A stretch of 42,781 nt of DNA from Gammaproteobacteria bacterium (GCA_020051155.1 JAGVJK010000031.1:1-42781); one strand, 5' to 3'. Positions 25,601-33,367 are shown, counted from the first letter of the stretch. Translations and numbers: made by a program. The notes: generated from the letters alone by a model not told the origin.

Positions 25601-26529
25601 ATAGTACTAAAATTATATGGGGTGCTTGCTGCTTCTCTTGCGACATCTGAATTGATGTCATAGATCATGACGTTTCTAATGCTATATTGTTTCAAACAAA
25701 GCCCAATGGACTTTCCAATCTTTCCAAAGCCGATGATTCCCACAGTATGCATTCTTTCAAGAATAGTATGCGCACCTATACGTAAAATTGTATCAGCAGC
25801 CCGTACAATAGAAACACCTACATTGACATCCTCTGTCTCTTTAATTTTATCACGAGCAACAGAAACAACGGGCTTTACGATCTTCTGCTCACCAGAACGT
25901 TTTAGCTTGTTCTCATGACCGTTCGAGTCTCTGCGCATGCTGCCTGAACTACTGGGGCTAGATTCCCATAAGAAGTCGTCTAAGCTTGATGATAGAGTTT
26001 TATTATGAGGATTATCTTCCGTGGTCCCAATTTTTTGAGCATGTCTTAAATATTTCTGTAATCCATTTTCAGTATCCTCAACAAAACCTACAACAAAATC
26101 TCGAACACGGGGGTCATTCGATAAAATATTGAGGCAGGGAGCAAAATATCCACCGATATCAATAAACACGAATTTTTCAAAGTTATTTTCATTTTTTAAA
26201 TTGATTATTAACTCGATGGCTTTTTCTGGATTTTCTTTTAAATCTTTCTTTGTGAGAGGTATGATAAAGCAGTTTGTTTCAGTGTACTCCAATACGTCTT
26301 TATTGCTAGAAGCTGCTTTTTTTATAACTCCGGCAATGGGACCAGTTTTTTTCAGCGCATTTAAATAATAGGGGAAGGTGGGAACAAGATGATTAACCGT
26401 AATAAAGGCAACTTTTGAGTTGTAAGTTAAATTAAATGATGTGACAATTTCCCGAAAGAAATCATTGATGCAGAACTCTTCGTCATTTCCTCTCGCGTCG
26501 ATCTTTCGTAAATTCTCATTTTCTTGCAT
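22609..26529 (-). CDS. SAH hydrolase-like domain fused to an NB-ARC-like STAND NTPase with TPR-like tail
   Basis: 1306 aa. Residues 38-430 follow S-adenosylhomocysteine hydrolase block by block: VVGFVEDTENGLQKY (SAHH EETTTGV), KPVVSVARDKIKETED with Lys230 and Asp234 where SAHH has its catalytic Lys and Asp, GIIGFGKIG (265-272, NAD site), ATGNK (328-332) and a C-terminal VLANGNRIQLL. It looks degenerate: SAHH's GHF becomes TSA and DDGGD becomes DIGGY. A Ser-rich linker lies at 187-212. The NTPase has Walker A GESGVGKT (517-524), Walker B VIIYDDAPD (588-596), a GLPL-like ETLPLNM (662-668) and an MHD-like FFLHSCIQ (814-821). Residues 830-1215 are helical, TPR-like. A basic KKIKETPTKRPRR (1232-1244) resembles a nuclear localisation signal. 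It may be a defence or signalling STAND protein, or a host-directed effector. Confidence 0.75.
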   Translation of the reverse strand: MQENENLRKIDARGNDEEFCINDFFREIVTSFNLTYNSKVAFITVNHLVPTFPYYLNALKKTGPIAGVIKKAASSNKDVLEYTETNCFIIPLTKKDLKENPEKAIELIINLKNENNFEKFVFIDIGGYFAPCLNILSNDPRVRDFVVGFVEDTENGLQKYLRHAQKIGTTEDNPHNKTLSSSLDDFLWESSPSSSGSMRRDSNGHENKLKRSGEQKIVKPVVSVARDKIKETEDVNVGVSIVRAADTILRIGAHTILERMHTVGIIGFGKIGKSIGLCLKQYSIRNVMIYDINSDVAREAASTPYNFSTINDRDRIKFLSECDMIFCATGNKSLVKDDFKHLRDNVFISSCTSADDEFDLSWLDKHSKEYESKNTSEIRTFVLANGNRIQLLRRGNSTNFAFNAVNGPGIYAVQAAMIISASHLARESLEIFDRKTGTHENEQYEYYEISESCRNKLSRTWLNSIEQTKSRSPRYWGFDANRGVDFSFPGFDDFTSRIRQYLIHEKEDNQGVLALSGESGVGKTLVTFNLLSSMREKRRAFFTASTETLLLNQYSQFAREFKLNCNQTPMDDVKSTVKEYFELHGDFVIIYDDAPDLSTIETFLPTTNNNAIVVTTKNKNCSWAKVEEVPVLSHENALQYVADCLRLTSNDPLVKKFVYLIETLPLNMIMALNHIKQTNFDIADFLNKFETIKNNNASLYDDPSISTWLFLFFQETFVQRSSTFYSDYSSTSSSPISSSFSKPEINSTTLASLTDDNEEELYAETLSMPSEEHFVLGILAYYSPCQITLDHNNSKLLAFLQKFLLIEKTYDGSFFLHSCIQSALRNYLESQNLWSFLIPRVLAHLQQYLNDHFHNPDRSSENSLDISIWSHVNSVLDHAIYYQMYDEVTIFLIKNENCFKEFTAWSEFSDIVSQCCASYRKYLAEGNQTNTLMGQRLLLIQLQQASILFYKENFSEFSDQLKNIDEQLKNYPKKDIHTQALLALYWCLKASQYRQEKRFSESLEAINNANSAYTQLEPDKIYFLQSKEENLRFTRILRGKILYHHAATIIEKNETAISQTTKEKNVIAKEIEHAVNLSQEALSIFDSDDPRYYRRAFNRHAKAKLLSARLITSSGKSPLSKESTYFPSLIRKLNEIITMLEGKRPYIERGYDARTKLKFFATLGEAYFELAKISSAEKNIQNKAHCYLTHAQTIANSLDMKQEITFISKKLRQIEFLSQTFTKRTSRNEFDKKIKETPTKRPRRNREEPTCHQPIEGTLAQRMLQNSFYARIQKEAPPLLQESASPKIEPLTPPSVSQFSRNTPKQ

Positions 26530-26718
26530 GGTGGCGGCCTTATCTTATTGTTAATATGGTAATTTTTATTGATGAGCTATCATCAACCTGATCTTCTCGC
26601 AAGAAGAAAGTAAGTTTTTTAAGAAGCAAAAGTTGTAGGAAAAACAAATTTTACTCAACTGGCGGTATTTTTCAAGTAATAATTTTTTTTAAGAGTTTCT
26701 TAATAAAGATGTATTACA

Positions 26719-27975
26719 ATGCTTTTCAACAAGAAAAATATGAGGATATCAAACGTGGCCGCTTCATCGAGTATCGAAAAACCTATTTCCTTAGCGAGTA
26801 TTGAGCCCACAGATTCTTGGCTAGCTCTTTGTTTCAATGCATTTTTGGAAAGAGGCCAGGCGTTGCAAAGACAGCAACGGTCTCTTGATAAGATCTCTAT
26901 TTCTGATGTGCCCTCTGGGAATCTGGATCCTGCGAGCATGCCCTTTTGTTCATTTTTCTCTGCATCGAAGGTTAAACCTTCCTCAGTTAAATTCGCTACA
27001 TTGTTTGAAACAAAATCAATTATTTCAGAAGGTGATGTATACAATCGATTACTTCGATTTAGTTTTTATAAAGATTGGCAAGACAAATTGCCAACAGGCC
27101 CTTTTGTAGATTGTCTAAATGAACTTATTCGACAGGTTCTTCTTCCAAATATTAAGATAGAAAGATTATACGAATTAATGCAATATTATTTTCAGCAAGA
27201 TGATTTTTTTAATAACCATCTTAATATGAAAGCCGAAGATCTTCTCAAAATTGCAGATAAGGAATTTAACTTTTCTCAAAAAGTGATTCTTATTTTAGTG
27301 CTCCATCGTTTGGTGGGATTGGTTGTGCTCTCCAGCGATATTTCCGAGATGGGTATTTTTCAGTTAGCATGGGCTTTACAAAGTAATACATCGATAATAT
27401 CGCTAAATTTTATGTCTTTCGGCACATTAGGTGAAGATGATAGCATACAATATCTTGCTGAAGCGTTAACCAAGAATAATACGCTTATCACATTGAGCTT
27501 TGGTGCTAATAAGATAAACGCGGAAAAAGTGGGCGTTCTTTGTAGAGCATTAGCATTCAACAAATCTCTTAGGTCATTCAGAATAACTGGCAATGAGCTT
27601 GGCGCTGCGGGTGCAATGCAAGTGGCCCAATTGTTGCGGCGTAATACATCACTTACGTCTCTGAGCCTAACAAACTGTCAGATCGACATAGTGGGTGGTG
27701 AAGCGCTTGTTGAGGCTATGAAACACAACTCTATTATTACGGTATTAGGTGTAAAGGGTAGCAATCTCTCCACCGAGCAAATTGACGCAATCAATCAACA
27801 CTTGCAGAGAAATAAAGATAATCTAGGTCAAAAAGAATCTTCATTATTTCAAATGCTGTTTAACTTTTTATTACAAGCGGGATATTTATCAGAACTATCA
27901 GAGTCTGCTGATAGTTCTGAGCCTATATCGATCCCACAAAGTTCTCAAGACGTATATGTTCAGCGAATAAGATAG
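26719..27975 (+). CDS. leucine-rich-repeat protein (ribonuclease-inhibitor type); candidate effector
   Basis: 418 aa. Residues 210-368 hold about five or six 28-residue repeats of the RI/NLRC type, for example SIISLNFMSFGTLGEDDSIQYLAEAL, TLITLSFGANKINAEKVGVLCRAL and SLTSLSLTNCQIDIVGGEALVEAM. The 210-residue N-terminus is helical and not recognised; the tail is Ser-rich. RI-type LRRs are typical of eukaryotes and of effectors in Legionella-like bacteria. It is divergent from the STAND gene across 189 bp. The start may be ATG 26719 or ATG 26740; neither has a strong ribosome binding site. No signal peptide. Confidence 0.75.
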   Translation: MLFNKKNMRISNVAASSSIEKPISLASIEPTDSWLALCFNAFLERGQALQRQQRSLDKISISDVPSGNLDPASMPFCSFFSASKVKPSSVKFATLFETKSIISEGDVYNRLLRFSFYKDWQDKLPTGPFVDCLNELIRQVLLPNIKIERLYELMQYYFQQDDFFNNHLNMKAEDLLKIADKEFNFSQKVILILVLHRLVGLVVLSSDISEMGIFQLAWALQSNTSIISLNFMSFGTLGEDDSIQYLAEALTKNNTLITLSFGANKINAEKVGVLCRALAFNKSLRSFRITGNELGAAGAMQVAQLLRRNTSLTSLSLTNCQIDIVGGEALVEAMKHNSIITVLGVKGSNLSTEQIDAINQHLQRNKDNLGQKESSLFQMLFNFLLQAGYLSELSESADSSEPISIPQSSQDVYVQRIR

Positions 27976-27988
27976 CCATCAAACCCAA

Positions 27989-28017
27989 TTGACATCGCCA
28001 AAACACAATGATAGGCT
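27989..28017 (+). promoter_or_regulatory. promoter of the threonine operon
   Basis: A perfect -35 TTGACA (27989-27994), 17-base spacer and a weak -10 TAGGCT (28012-28017). It is 36 bases before the leader peptide start, which would leave a short untranslated region containing the leader's GGAGG. Confidence 0.5.
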
Positions 28018-28052
28018 GCAAGAGCATTTATTTGGTTTTGGAGGATTTAAAC

Positions 28053-28160
28053 ATGATGCCACATTCAGGAAAGCGATATCCGCGAGCGTTTGCTTATCAA
28101 TATCAAGCTCTTTTATTCATTCAATCTACCTCCACTACGACCACGACCATCACTGCTTAA
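28053..28160 (+). CDS. thrL: threonine operon leader peptide
   Basis: A 35-codon reading frame 67 bases upstream of thrA, with a perfect GGAGG (28040-28044) 8 bases before its ATG. The last eleven codons encode STSTTTTTITA, that is seven Thr and one Ile, directly before the TAA. E. coli thrL has the same logic (a run of Thr and Ile codons), although the rest of the sequence differs. Shortage of charged Thr-tRNA would stall the ribosome in this run and change folding of the downstream RNA so that thrABC is expressed. The N-terminal half (MMPHSGKRYPRAFAY) shows no recognisable domain. Alternative start is the second ATG at 28056. Confidence 0.85.
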   Translation: MMPHSGKRYPRAFAYQYQALLFIQSTSTTTTTITA

Positions 28161-28220
28161 TCTAGCAGGCATCTTGAAAAATAACGTATCTTTAAAAATT
28201 TTCCCATTAACAAGTAGGGG
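28132..28220 (+). promoter_or_regulatory. possible attenuator pairing between thr leader and thrA ribosome binding site
   Basis: No GC-rich hairpin followed by a T-run is visible between the leader and thrA. Instead CCACTAC at 28132-28138, inside the Thr-codon run, can pair at 6 of 7 positions with GTAGGGG at 28214-28220, which contains the thrA ribosome binding site. A ribosome stalled on the Thr codons would keep the site free. This suggests control of translation rather than transcription; it is inference from short pairing. Confidence 0.3.
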
Positions 28221-28226
28221 TTTTCT

Positions 28227-30677
28227 ATGATCATTCAATCTGAATATTCTATTCATAAATTTGGTGGCAGCAGCCTTGCCGACGCTAAAAAATTTAAAGC
28301 GCTGCCATCGTTGTTAACAGGTAAAGATGAAATCTTAGTGGTATCCGCCATACAAGGCACAACCACTGCCTTGCAAAGCATGATGGATCATGCAAAAACG
28401 AGTACCAGTTATATCCCTGCGTTAGAGGCTTTAGCAGAAAAACATAGGGTATTGATCAAAGAATTATTGCCGGCACAGCGACAAGAAGTTGTGATTGAAA
28501 TGATCGATAAAGATATTTTAACTATCAAAGATATTTTATACGCCATTCATTTAACTCATGGTTACTCGAAAGAAATACAGCATATTATCTTAGGATATGG
28601 CGAGCTGTGGTCTGCATCGATTTTAACAGAATTTTTAAGTCAGCATCATAAAGCTGCATTTTTAGATGCGGCAAAGGTTTTATTTATTTACGAGAAAGAA
28701 GGGATTATTTGTATTGACTGGGAAAGAAGTCAGGCGGCATTAGCAGATTATTTGAAGGATATCGAGTTTGATCAATTAGTCATTACTGGATTTATTGCGT
28801 CAACACAAGAGGGCGAGCGAACAACACTGGGGCGCAATGGTAGTGATTTCTCAGCAGCAATTTTTGCAAATTTATTTCATGCGCGGTCTTTAACAATTTG
28901 GACCGATGTTAATGGTATTTATAGCGCTGATCCAAACTTAGTGCGCTCAGCCTTTGTCATTGAAGCATTATCTTATAAAGATGCTTTAGAATTAGCATAC
29001 TTTGGTGCGAAGGTGTTGCATCCAATGACTATTGCACCCGTGGTGGAACAACAGATACCGATTTATATTAAAAACAGTTTTAATCCAAAAGCAAAAGGAA
29101 CTTGTATTTCTAGCTCTGTCGAGAAATCAACGCATTTGATTAAGGGTGTTAGCTGCATTGAATCGGTAGCGATGATTAATATAGAGGGCAGCGGTCTTAT
29201 TAGTGTGTCAGGTATTGCGTTGCGAGTATCTGATATTCTGTATCGAGCACAAATTAACGTAATGCTTATTTCACAGGCGAGCTCTGCACACTCTATTTGT
29301 TTTGCCATACCTTCTGCTTCTGTCAAAACAGCGCTAAAAGTATTGAAAGATAGTTTGCAACCAGATATTGAACGAAAACATATCGCTGGCATTCAAGTCG
29401 ATCCAGACTGCGCGATTTTATCCGCAGTGGGGGATGAAATGATCGGCGCTATTGGTATCGCAGGAAAGTTTTTTAACGCATTAGCGAAAGCTAACGTTAA
29501 TATCAGAGCCATTTCGCAAGGTTCATCAGAACGTAATATTTCAGTGGTGATTAAAAAGAGCGATGTGAGTAAAGCATTACAAGCGGTGCATGCCGGACTT
29601 TATCTTTCTCGCAAAACCTTGTCTATAGGTTTAATTGGTCCTGGTGCAGTGGGTTCTGCGTTGTTACAGCAAATTCAACATGAGATGGATAAACTCGGTG
29701 AAACTTGTCAAGTAAATTTGCAATTACGTGGGATTATGAATAGTCATCAAATGTTGTTAGCGGATACAACCATTAATTTAGATAATTGGCAAGAGGCGAT
29801 TAAACAAAATGGCATGAAAGCGGATATAGAAGCATTCGCAAGTCATATTGCAGCAGATAATATTCCTCATGGTGTTATTATTGATTGCACAGCAAATAAA
29901 GCTATATCGCAGCAATATCAGTATTTTCTATCAAAAGGGTTACATGTGATTACTCCCAACAAGCATGCGAATGCTGAAGACTTGGCTTACTACAAAAAAA
30001 TAAAAGAAATAACAAGAAATCATCTTTATTATTTTTATGAAGCGACAGTCTGTGCTGGGTTGCCAGTCATTACAACATTGCAGGATTTGATAAAAACCGG
30101 TGATGAAATTGAAAGTGTTGAAGGTGTGGTGTCAGGGACTTTAAGTTATATCTTTAATGAAATGGCGAAGGGCCGGACATTTTCTGACGTTGTGATTGAG
30201 GCAAAAGCGCGTGGTTTTACTGAACCTGATCCACGAGAAGATTTATCAGGCATGGATGTGGCACGAAAAATAATTTGTTTAGCACGAGAAATTGGTCACG
30301 ATGTGACATTAGATGATATGTCGGTTTATAACTTAGTGCCGCCAGAGTTAGCGTCGTGTACAGTTTCTGAGTTTATGGAGAAGTTGCCACAGTATGATCA
30401 TCGTATGAATGAGTGGCTCGAAAAGGCTGTGGCCAATCATCAACGATTACATTATGTCGGCACTATTAGTCGTGAGGGCAAATTACAAGTTGCGCTAAAA
30501 TTATTAGACAGCGATCACCCTTTTTCACGATTAGAGGGCACCGATAATATGCTAATATTCCATACTAAGCGTTATCATGAGCGGCCACTGGTGATTCAAG
30601 GCCCAGGTGCTGGTGCTGAAGTAACAGCAGCGGGTGTGTTTGCTGATTTATTGCGGTTAGTAGCTGTTTTATCTTAA
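28227..30677 (+). CDS. thrA: bifunctional aspartate kinase / homoserine dehydrogenase I
   Basis: 816 aa, the normal length of ThrA. It catalyses the first and third steps from aspartate to homoserine. Aspartokinase part: KFGGSSLADAKKF near the N-terminus, TTLGRNGSDFSAAIFA and WTDVNGIYSADPNLV. Two ACT-type regulatory segments follow in the middle (SVAMINIEGSGLISVSGI, CAILSAVGDEMIGAIGIAGK), which in the family bind threonine. Homoserine dehydrogenase part: GLIGPGAVGSALLQQ NAD site, GVVSGTLSYIFNEM and FTEPDPREDLSGMDVARK. AGGGG lies 6 bases before the ATG. It is the first structural gene of thrABC, behind a leader peptide. Confidence 0.96.
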   Translation: MIIQSEYSIHKFGGSSLADAKKFKALPSLLTGKDEILVVSAIQGTTTALQSMMDHAKTSTSYIPALEALAEKHRVLIKELLPAQRQEVVIEMIDKDILTIKDILYAIHLTHGYSKEIQHIILGYGELWSASILTEFLSQHHKAAFLDAAKVLFIYEKEGIICIDWERSQAALADYLKDIEFDQLVITGFIASTQEGERTTLGRNGSDFSAAIFANLFHARSLTIWTDVNGIYSADPNLVRSAFVIEALSYKDALELAYFGAKVLHPMTIAPVVEQQIPIYIKNSFNPKAKGTCISSSVEKSTHLIKGVSCIESVAMINIEGSGLISVSGIALRVSDILYRAQINVMLISQASSAHSICFAIPSASVKTALKVLKDSLQPDIERKHIAGIQVDPDCAILSAVGDEMIGAIGIAGKFFNALAKANVNIRAISQGSSERNISVVIKKSDVSKALQAVHAGLYLSRKTLSIGLIGPGAVGSALLQQIQHEMDKLGETCQVNLQLRGIMNSHQMLLADTTINLDNWQEAIKQNGMKADIEAFASHIAADNIPHGVIIDCTANKAISQQYQYFLSKGLHVITPNKHANAEDLAYYKKIKEITRNHLYYFYEATVCAGLPVITTLQDLIKTGDEIESVEGVVSGTLSYIFNEMAKGRTFSDVVIEAKARGFTEPDPREDLSGMDVARKIICLAREIGHDVTLDDMSVYNLVPPELASCTVSEFMEKLPQYDHRMNEWLEKAVANHQRLHYVGTISREGKLQVALKLLDSDHPFSRLEGTDNMLIFHTKRYHERPLVIQGPGAGAEVTAAGVFADLLRLVAVLS

Positions 30678-30686
30678 GAGGTTAGC

Positions 30687-31640
30687 ATGAATAAAATTAA
30701 AGACTCAGTGCAGCAAGTAAAAGCGTTTGCGCCAGCCACTTGCGCTAATATTGCAGTGGGGTTTGATATTCTAGGATTTGCTTTTGATAAGCTAGGTGAT
30801 TATGTCACATTAAAAAAACGCGATGATCAAAAAATTGTTATCGAATCGATTATTTCAGAGGAAACCTTGCCCTTTACCACGCAGCAAAATACAGCGTCGT
30901 TGGTGATTGAAAAACTTTGTCAGGAATTATCGTTGGATATTGGTTTTTCTATTGTGATTGAAAAAGGCATTCCATTGTGCTCTGGGATGGGAGGATCAGC
31001 GGCATCGGCCGTGGCTGCATTAGTTGCCTTTAACCATTTCTTAAAAGAACCTTTGTCACTACATGAGCTGGCGCGTTTTGCTTTAATGGGTGAACAACAA
31101 GCGAGTGGCGCAGCACATCCTGATAACATTGTACCCTGTTTATTTGGTGGCTTTACCTTGACGTATTCACAGAACCCAATGAAAGTGATTCAACTGCCCA
31201 TTCCTAAATTGTATTGCGTATTGCTGCATCCACATATGCATGTTTCAACGCGCAGCGCGAGGGACGTGTTAAAAAGTGAAATTGCGTTGAAAGATTATGT
31301 CAAGCAATCAGCGCATTTGGCTTCCTTCATTGCGGCGCTTTATGAACAGGATGATAATTTGTTGAGTCAGGCTTTGGTCGATGATTTGATTGAACCACAA
31401 CGCGCGCAGTTTGTGCCAAATTTTTATAAAATAAAAGAGGCAGCATTGCAAGCGGGTGCTTTGGGAATGTCTTTTTCTGGTTCGGGTCCTGCGCTATTTG
31501 CTTTTGCTAAAACGGAACAAGCGGCACAGGCGATTGGTCAAGCGATGCAAAAACCATTGCAAGAAAAACAAATAGAGTCAAATTATTGGGTCGCGCCAAT
31601 CAGTAAAAATGCCGCGCATGTTGTGTTTGAAGGAGAATGA
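30687..31640 (+). CDS. thrB: homoserine kinase
   Basis: 317-aa GHMP kinase that phosphorylates homoserine for threonine synthase. It shows FAPATCANIAVGFDILGFA near the N-terminus, the phosphate loop PLCSGMGGSAASAVAAL at about 92-108, and the C-terminal GMSFSGSGPALFAFA. It starts 9 bases after thrA with AGAGG upstream, and its stop region overlaps the start codons of thrC. The start of thrC is set by the AGGAG inside the thrB end. Confidence 0.95.
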   Translation: MNKIKDSVQQVKAFAPATCANIAVGFDILGFAFDKLGDYVTLKKRDDQKIVIESIISEETLPFTTQQNTASLVIEKLCQELSLDIGFSIVIEKGIPLCSGMGGSAASAVAALVAFNHFLKEPLSLHELARFALMGEQQASGAAHPDNIVPCLFGGFTLTYSQNPMKVIQLPIPKLYCVLLHPHMHVSTRSARDVLKSEIALKDYVKQSAHLASFIAALYEQDDNLLSQALVDDLIEPQRAQFVPNFYKIKEAALQAGALGMSFSGSGPALFAFAKTEQAAQAIGQAMQKPLQEKQIESNYWVAPISKNAAHVVFEGE

Positions 31641-31642
31641 TG

Positions 31643-32920
31643 ATGCATTATATCAGTACGCGCAAAAAGTCTGGAAGTAAGACTTTATCAGAAGCGATAC
31701 AAGCGGGTTTGGCAACAGATGGCGGTTTGTTTGTTCCGGAAAAAATGCCGATGATGGATCAATCGCAGTTATCTTTAGACATGCCCTATCCAGAATTTGC
31801 TGGGCAAGTACTCAGACAATTTTTTGCAGGCGATCGGCTTGAGACGTCTTTAACACAATTGTGTGAGCGTGCATTTGCTTTTCCGGTTCCGTTGAAAGCA
31901 CTCAATAATAATACTTTTGTATTAGAATTATTTCACGGTCCTACATCATCCTTTAAAGATTTTGGCGCGCGCTTTTTAGCAGAATGTTTGAATGAAATTG
32001 CTGAAGATAAAAAAACGATTATGGTAGCAACTTCTGGCGATACGGGTTCTGCAGTAGCGAGTGCTTTCTATCAAAAGCCACATTATCGTGCAGTGATTCT
32101 CTATCCCGAGGGACAAATTTCCGAAAAGCAAGAACATCAAATGACATGTTGGGATGAGAATATTTTTGCTTTCGCGGTAAAGGGGAATTTTGATCAATGC
32201 CAGCAGTTGGTTAAATCCGCTTTTTCTGATGCAGCATGGCAAGCTGCTGGTGGTTTAAGTAGTGCGAATAGTATTAATATTGGTAGGCTGCTGCCGCAAA
32301 TTACATATTATGCTTATACAAGTTTTCATTTTTATCGACAGCATGGGTGTGAACCTGGGTTGATCATTCCCAGTGGAAATTTAGGTAATGCAACGGCTGC
32401 TTATTGGGCAAAGGCCATGGGCTTTCCGATCAGAGAAATTGTATTAGCCACCAATGCTAATCGAGTCGTGCCAGATTATTTAGAGACGCATCATTATCAT
32501 CCTCGACCGAGTATTGCCACGATTGCTAATGCAATGGATGTGGGGAACCCCAGTAATCTTGAACGCTTAAATGATTTGTTTGGCTCTTTTGAGGAGTTTC
32601 AAAAAAATGTGAGCGCATTGTCAGTGAGCGATGATTTGATTCGCAAGACCATTGCGGAAGTTTATCAACGATACCATTACATCAGTTGCCCTCATACAGC
32701 AACAGCATTTTATATGCGCGATCAACTCGACGAACAACCATGGGTCGTCGTTTCAACAGCAGACCCCTGCAAGTTTGATGATTTGGTAGAACCAATCATC
32801 AAAACAAAAGTCCCAATGGCACCACAACTACAAGCACTATTGGATAAACCAAATCACATTATGAAAGTAAAAGCAGATCTGATAGAAATAAAAAACTTGC
32901 TGGACAACTGTTCTATCTAA
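31643..32920 (+). CDS. thrC: threonine synthase
   Basis: About 425 aa PLP enzyme converting O-phosphohomoserine to threonine. The PLP-binding Lys is in TSSFKDFGARFLAE, the phosphate-binding loop is ATSGDTGSAV and a second conserved block is IPSGNLGNATAAYWAKAMG. The length and opening (MHYISTR...ATDGGLFVPE) match the E. coli type. Three ATG codons follow each other (31637, 31640, 31643); I prefer the third, 7 bases after AGGAG. The first would overlap the thrB stop. Last gene of the thr operon. Confidence 0.95.
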   Translation: MHYISTRKKSGSKTLSEAIQAGLATDGGLFVPEKMPMMDQSQLSLDMPYPEFAGQVLRQFFAGDRLETSLTQLCERAFAFPVPLKALNNNTFVLELFHGPTSSFKDFGARFLAECLNEIAEDKKTIMVATSGDTGSAVASAFYQKPHYRAVILYPEGQISEKQEHQMTCWDENIFAFAVKGNFDQCQQLVKSAFSDAAWQAAGGLSSANSINIGRLLPQITYYAYTSFHFYRQHGCEPGLIIPSGNLGNATAAYWAKAMGFPIREIVLATNANRVVPDYLETHHYHPRPSIATIANAMDVGNPSNLERLNDLFGSFEEFQKNVSALSVSDDLIRKTIAEVYQRYHYISCPHTATAFYMRDQLDEQPWVVVSTADPCKFDDLVEPIIKTKVPMAPQLQALLDKPNHIMKVKADLIEIKNLLDNCSI

Positions 32921-32952
32921 CCCCTAAATCTCAAAGGATACCTATAAAGAGT

Positions 32953-33000
32953 GCCTTCTCCCCTTGAGGGAGAAGGTGGCCGAAGGCCGGATGAGGGGTA
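32953..33000 (+). repeat. REP-like palindromic repeat, copy 1
   Basis: About 48 bp starting GCCTTCTCCCCTTGAGG and ending CCGGATGAGGGGTA. Internal small hairpins are present (CTTCTCCC..GGGAGAAG and GGCCGAAGGCC). It follows thrC, directly before the DUF559 gene. Confidence 0.85.
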
Positions 33001-33021
33001 TCAAAATAAGAAAAATTTCAC

Positions 33022-33366
33022 ATGAAAAAAAGAGCAAATCAACTTCGTGAAACGATGACTCTTGCAGAAGCAGTACTTTGGCAACATCTACGCAATCGTC
33101 GTTTTCAAAAGATAAAATTTCGCAGACAGCATCCAATAGGCCGATACATTGTTGATTTTGTATGCTTAGAGAAGCATTTAGTTATTGAGCTTGATGGTGG
33201 ACAACATCAAGAGCAAATCGAATATGATCAACGCCGTACAGATTATTTAACAAAGCAAGGTTTTAGAGTTATTCGTTTTTGGAATAATGAATTTTTGATG
33301 GAGCAAGAAGCAGTATTACAAGCGATTTACAATGCGTTGTTTAGTTGTGGAGAAGAACCTATTTAG
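33022..33366 (+). CDS. DUF559 protein, Vsr/MutH-like endonuclease fold
   Basis: 114 aa. Residues 11-62 carry the family pattern: LAEAVLWQHLRNRR, FRRQHPIGRYIVDFVCLEKHL and VIELDGGQH, giving Asp45, Glu56, Asp58 and His62 as likely metal-binding or catalytic residues of a PD-(D/E)XK-like fold. A closing RVIRFWNNE follows. Such proteins are related to very-short-patch repair nucleases, but their function is not established. The start lacks a good ribosome binding site. It is enclosed by inverted repeats at 32953-33000 and 33368-33416. Confidence 0.85.
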   Translation: MKKRANQLRETMTLAEAVLWQHLRNRRFQKIKFRRQHPIGRYIVDFVCLEKHLVIELDGGQHQEQIEYDQRRTDYLTKQGFRVIRFWNNEFLMEQEAVLQAIYNALFSCGEEPI

Positions 33367-33367
33367 A

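Noticed and set aside
22609..26529. Ordinary S-adenosylhomocysteine hydrolase (ahcY)
   Set aside because: The protein is three times too long, has altered active-site motifs and continues into an NTPase with helical repeats.
28161..28226. Intrinsic terminator attenuator before thrA
   Set aside because: I looked for a GC-rich stem followed by T residues and found none; only a three-pair CCC/GGG stem is possible.
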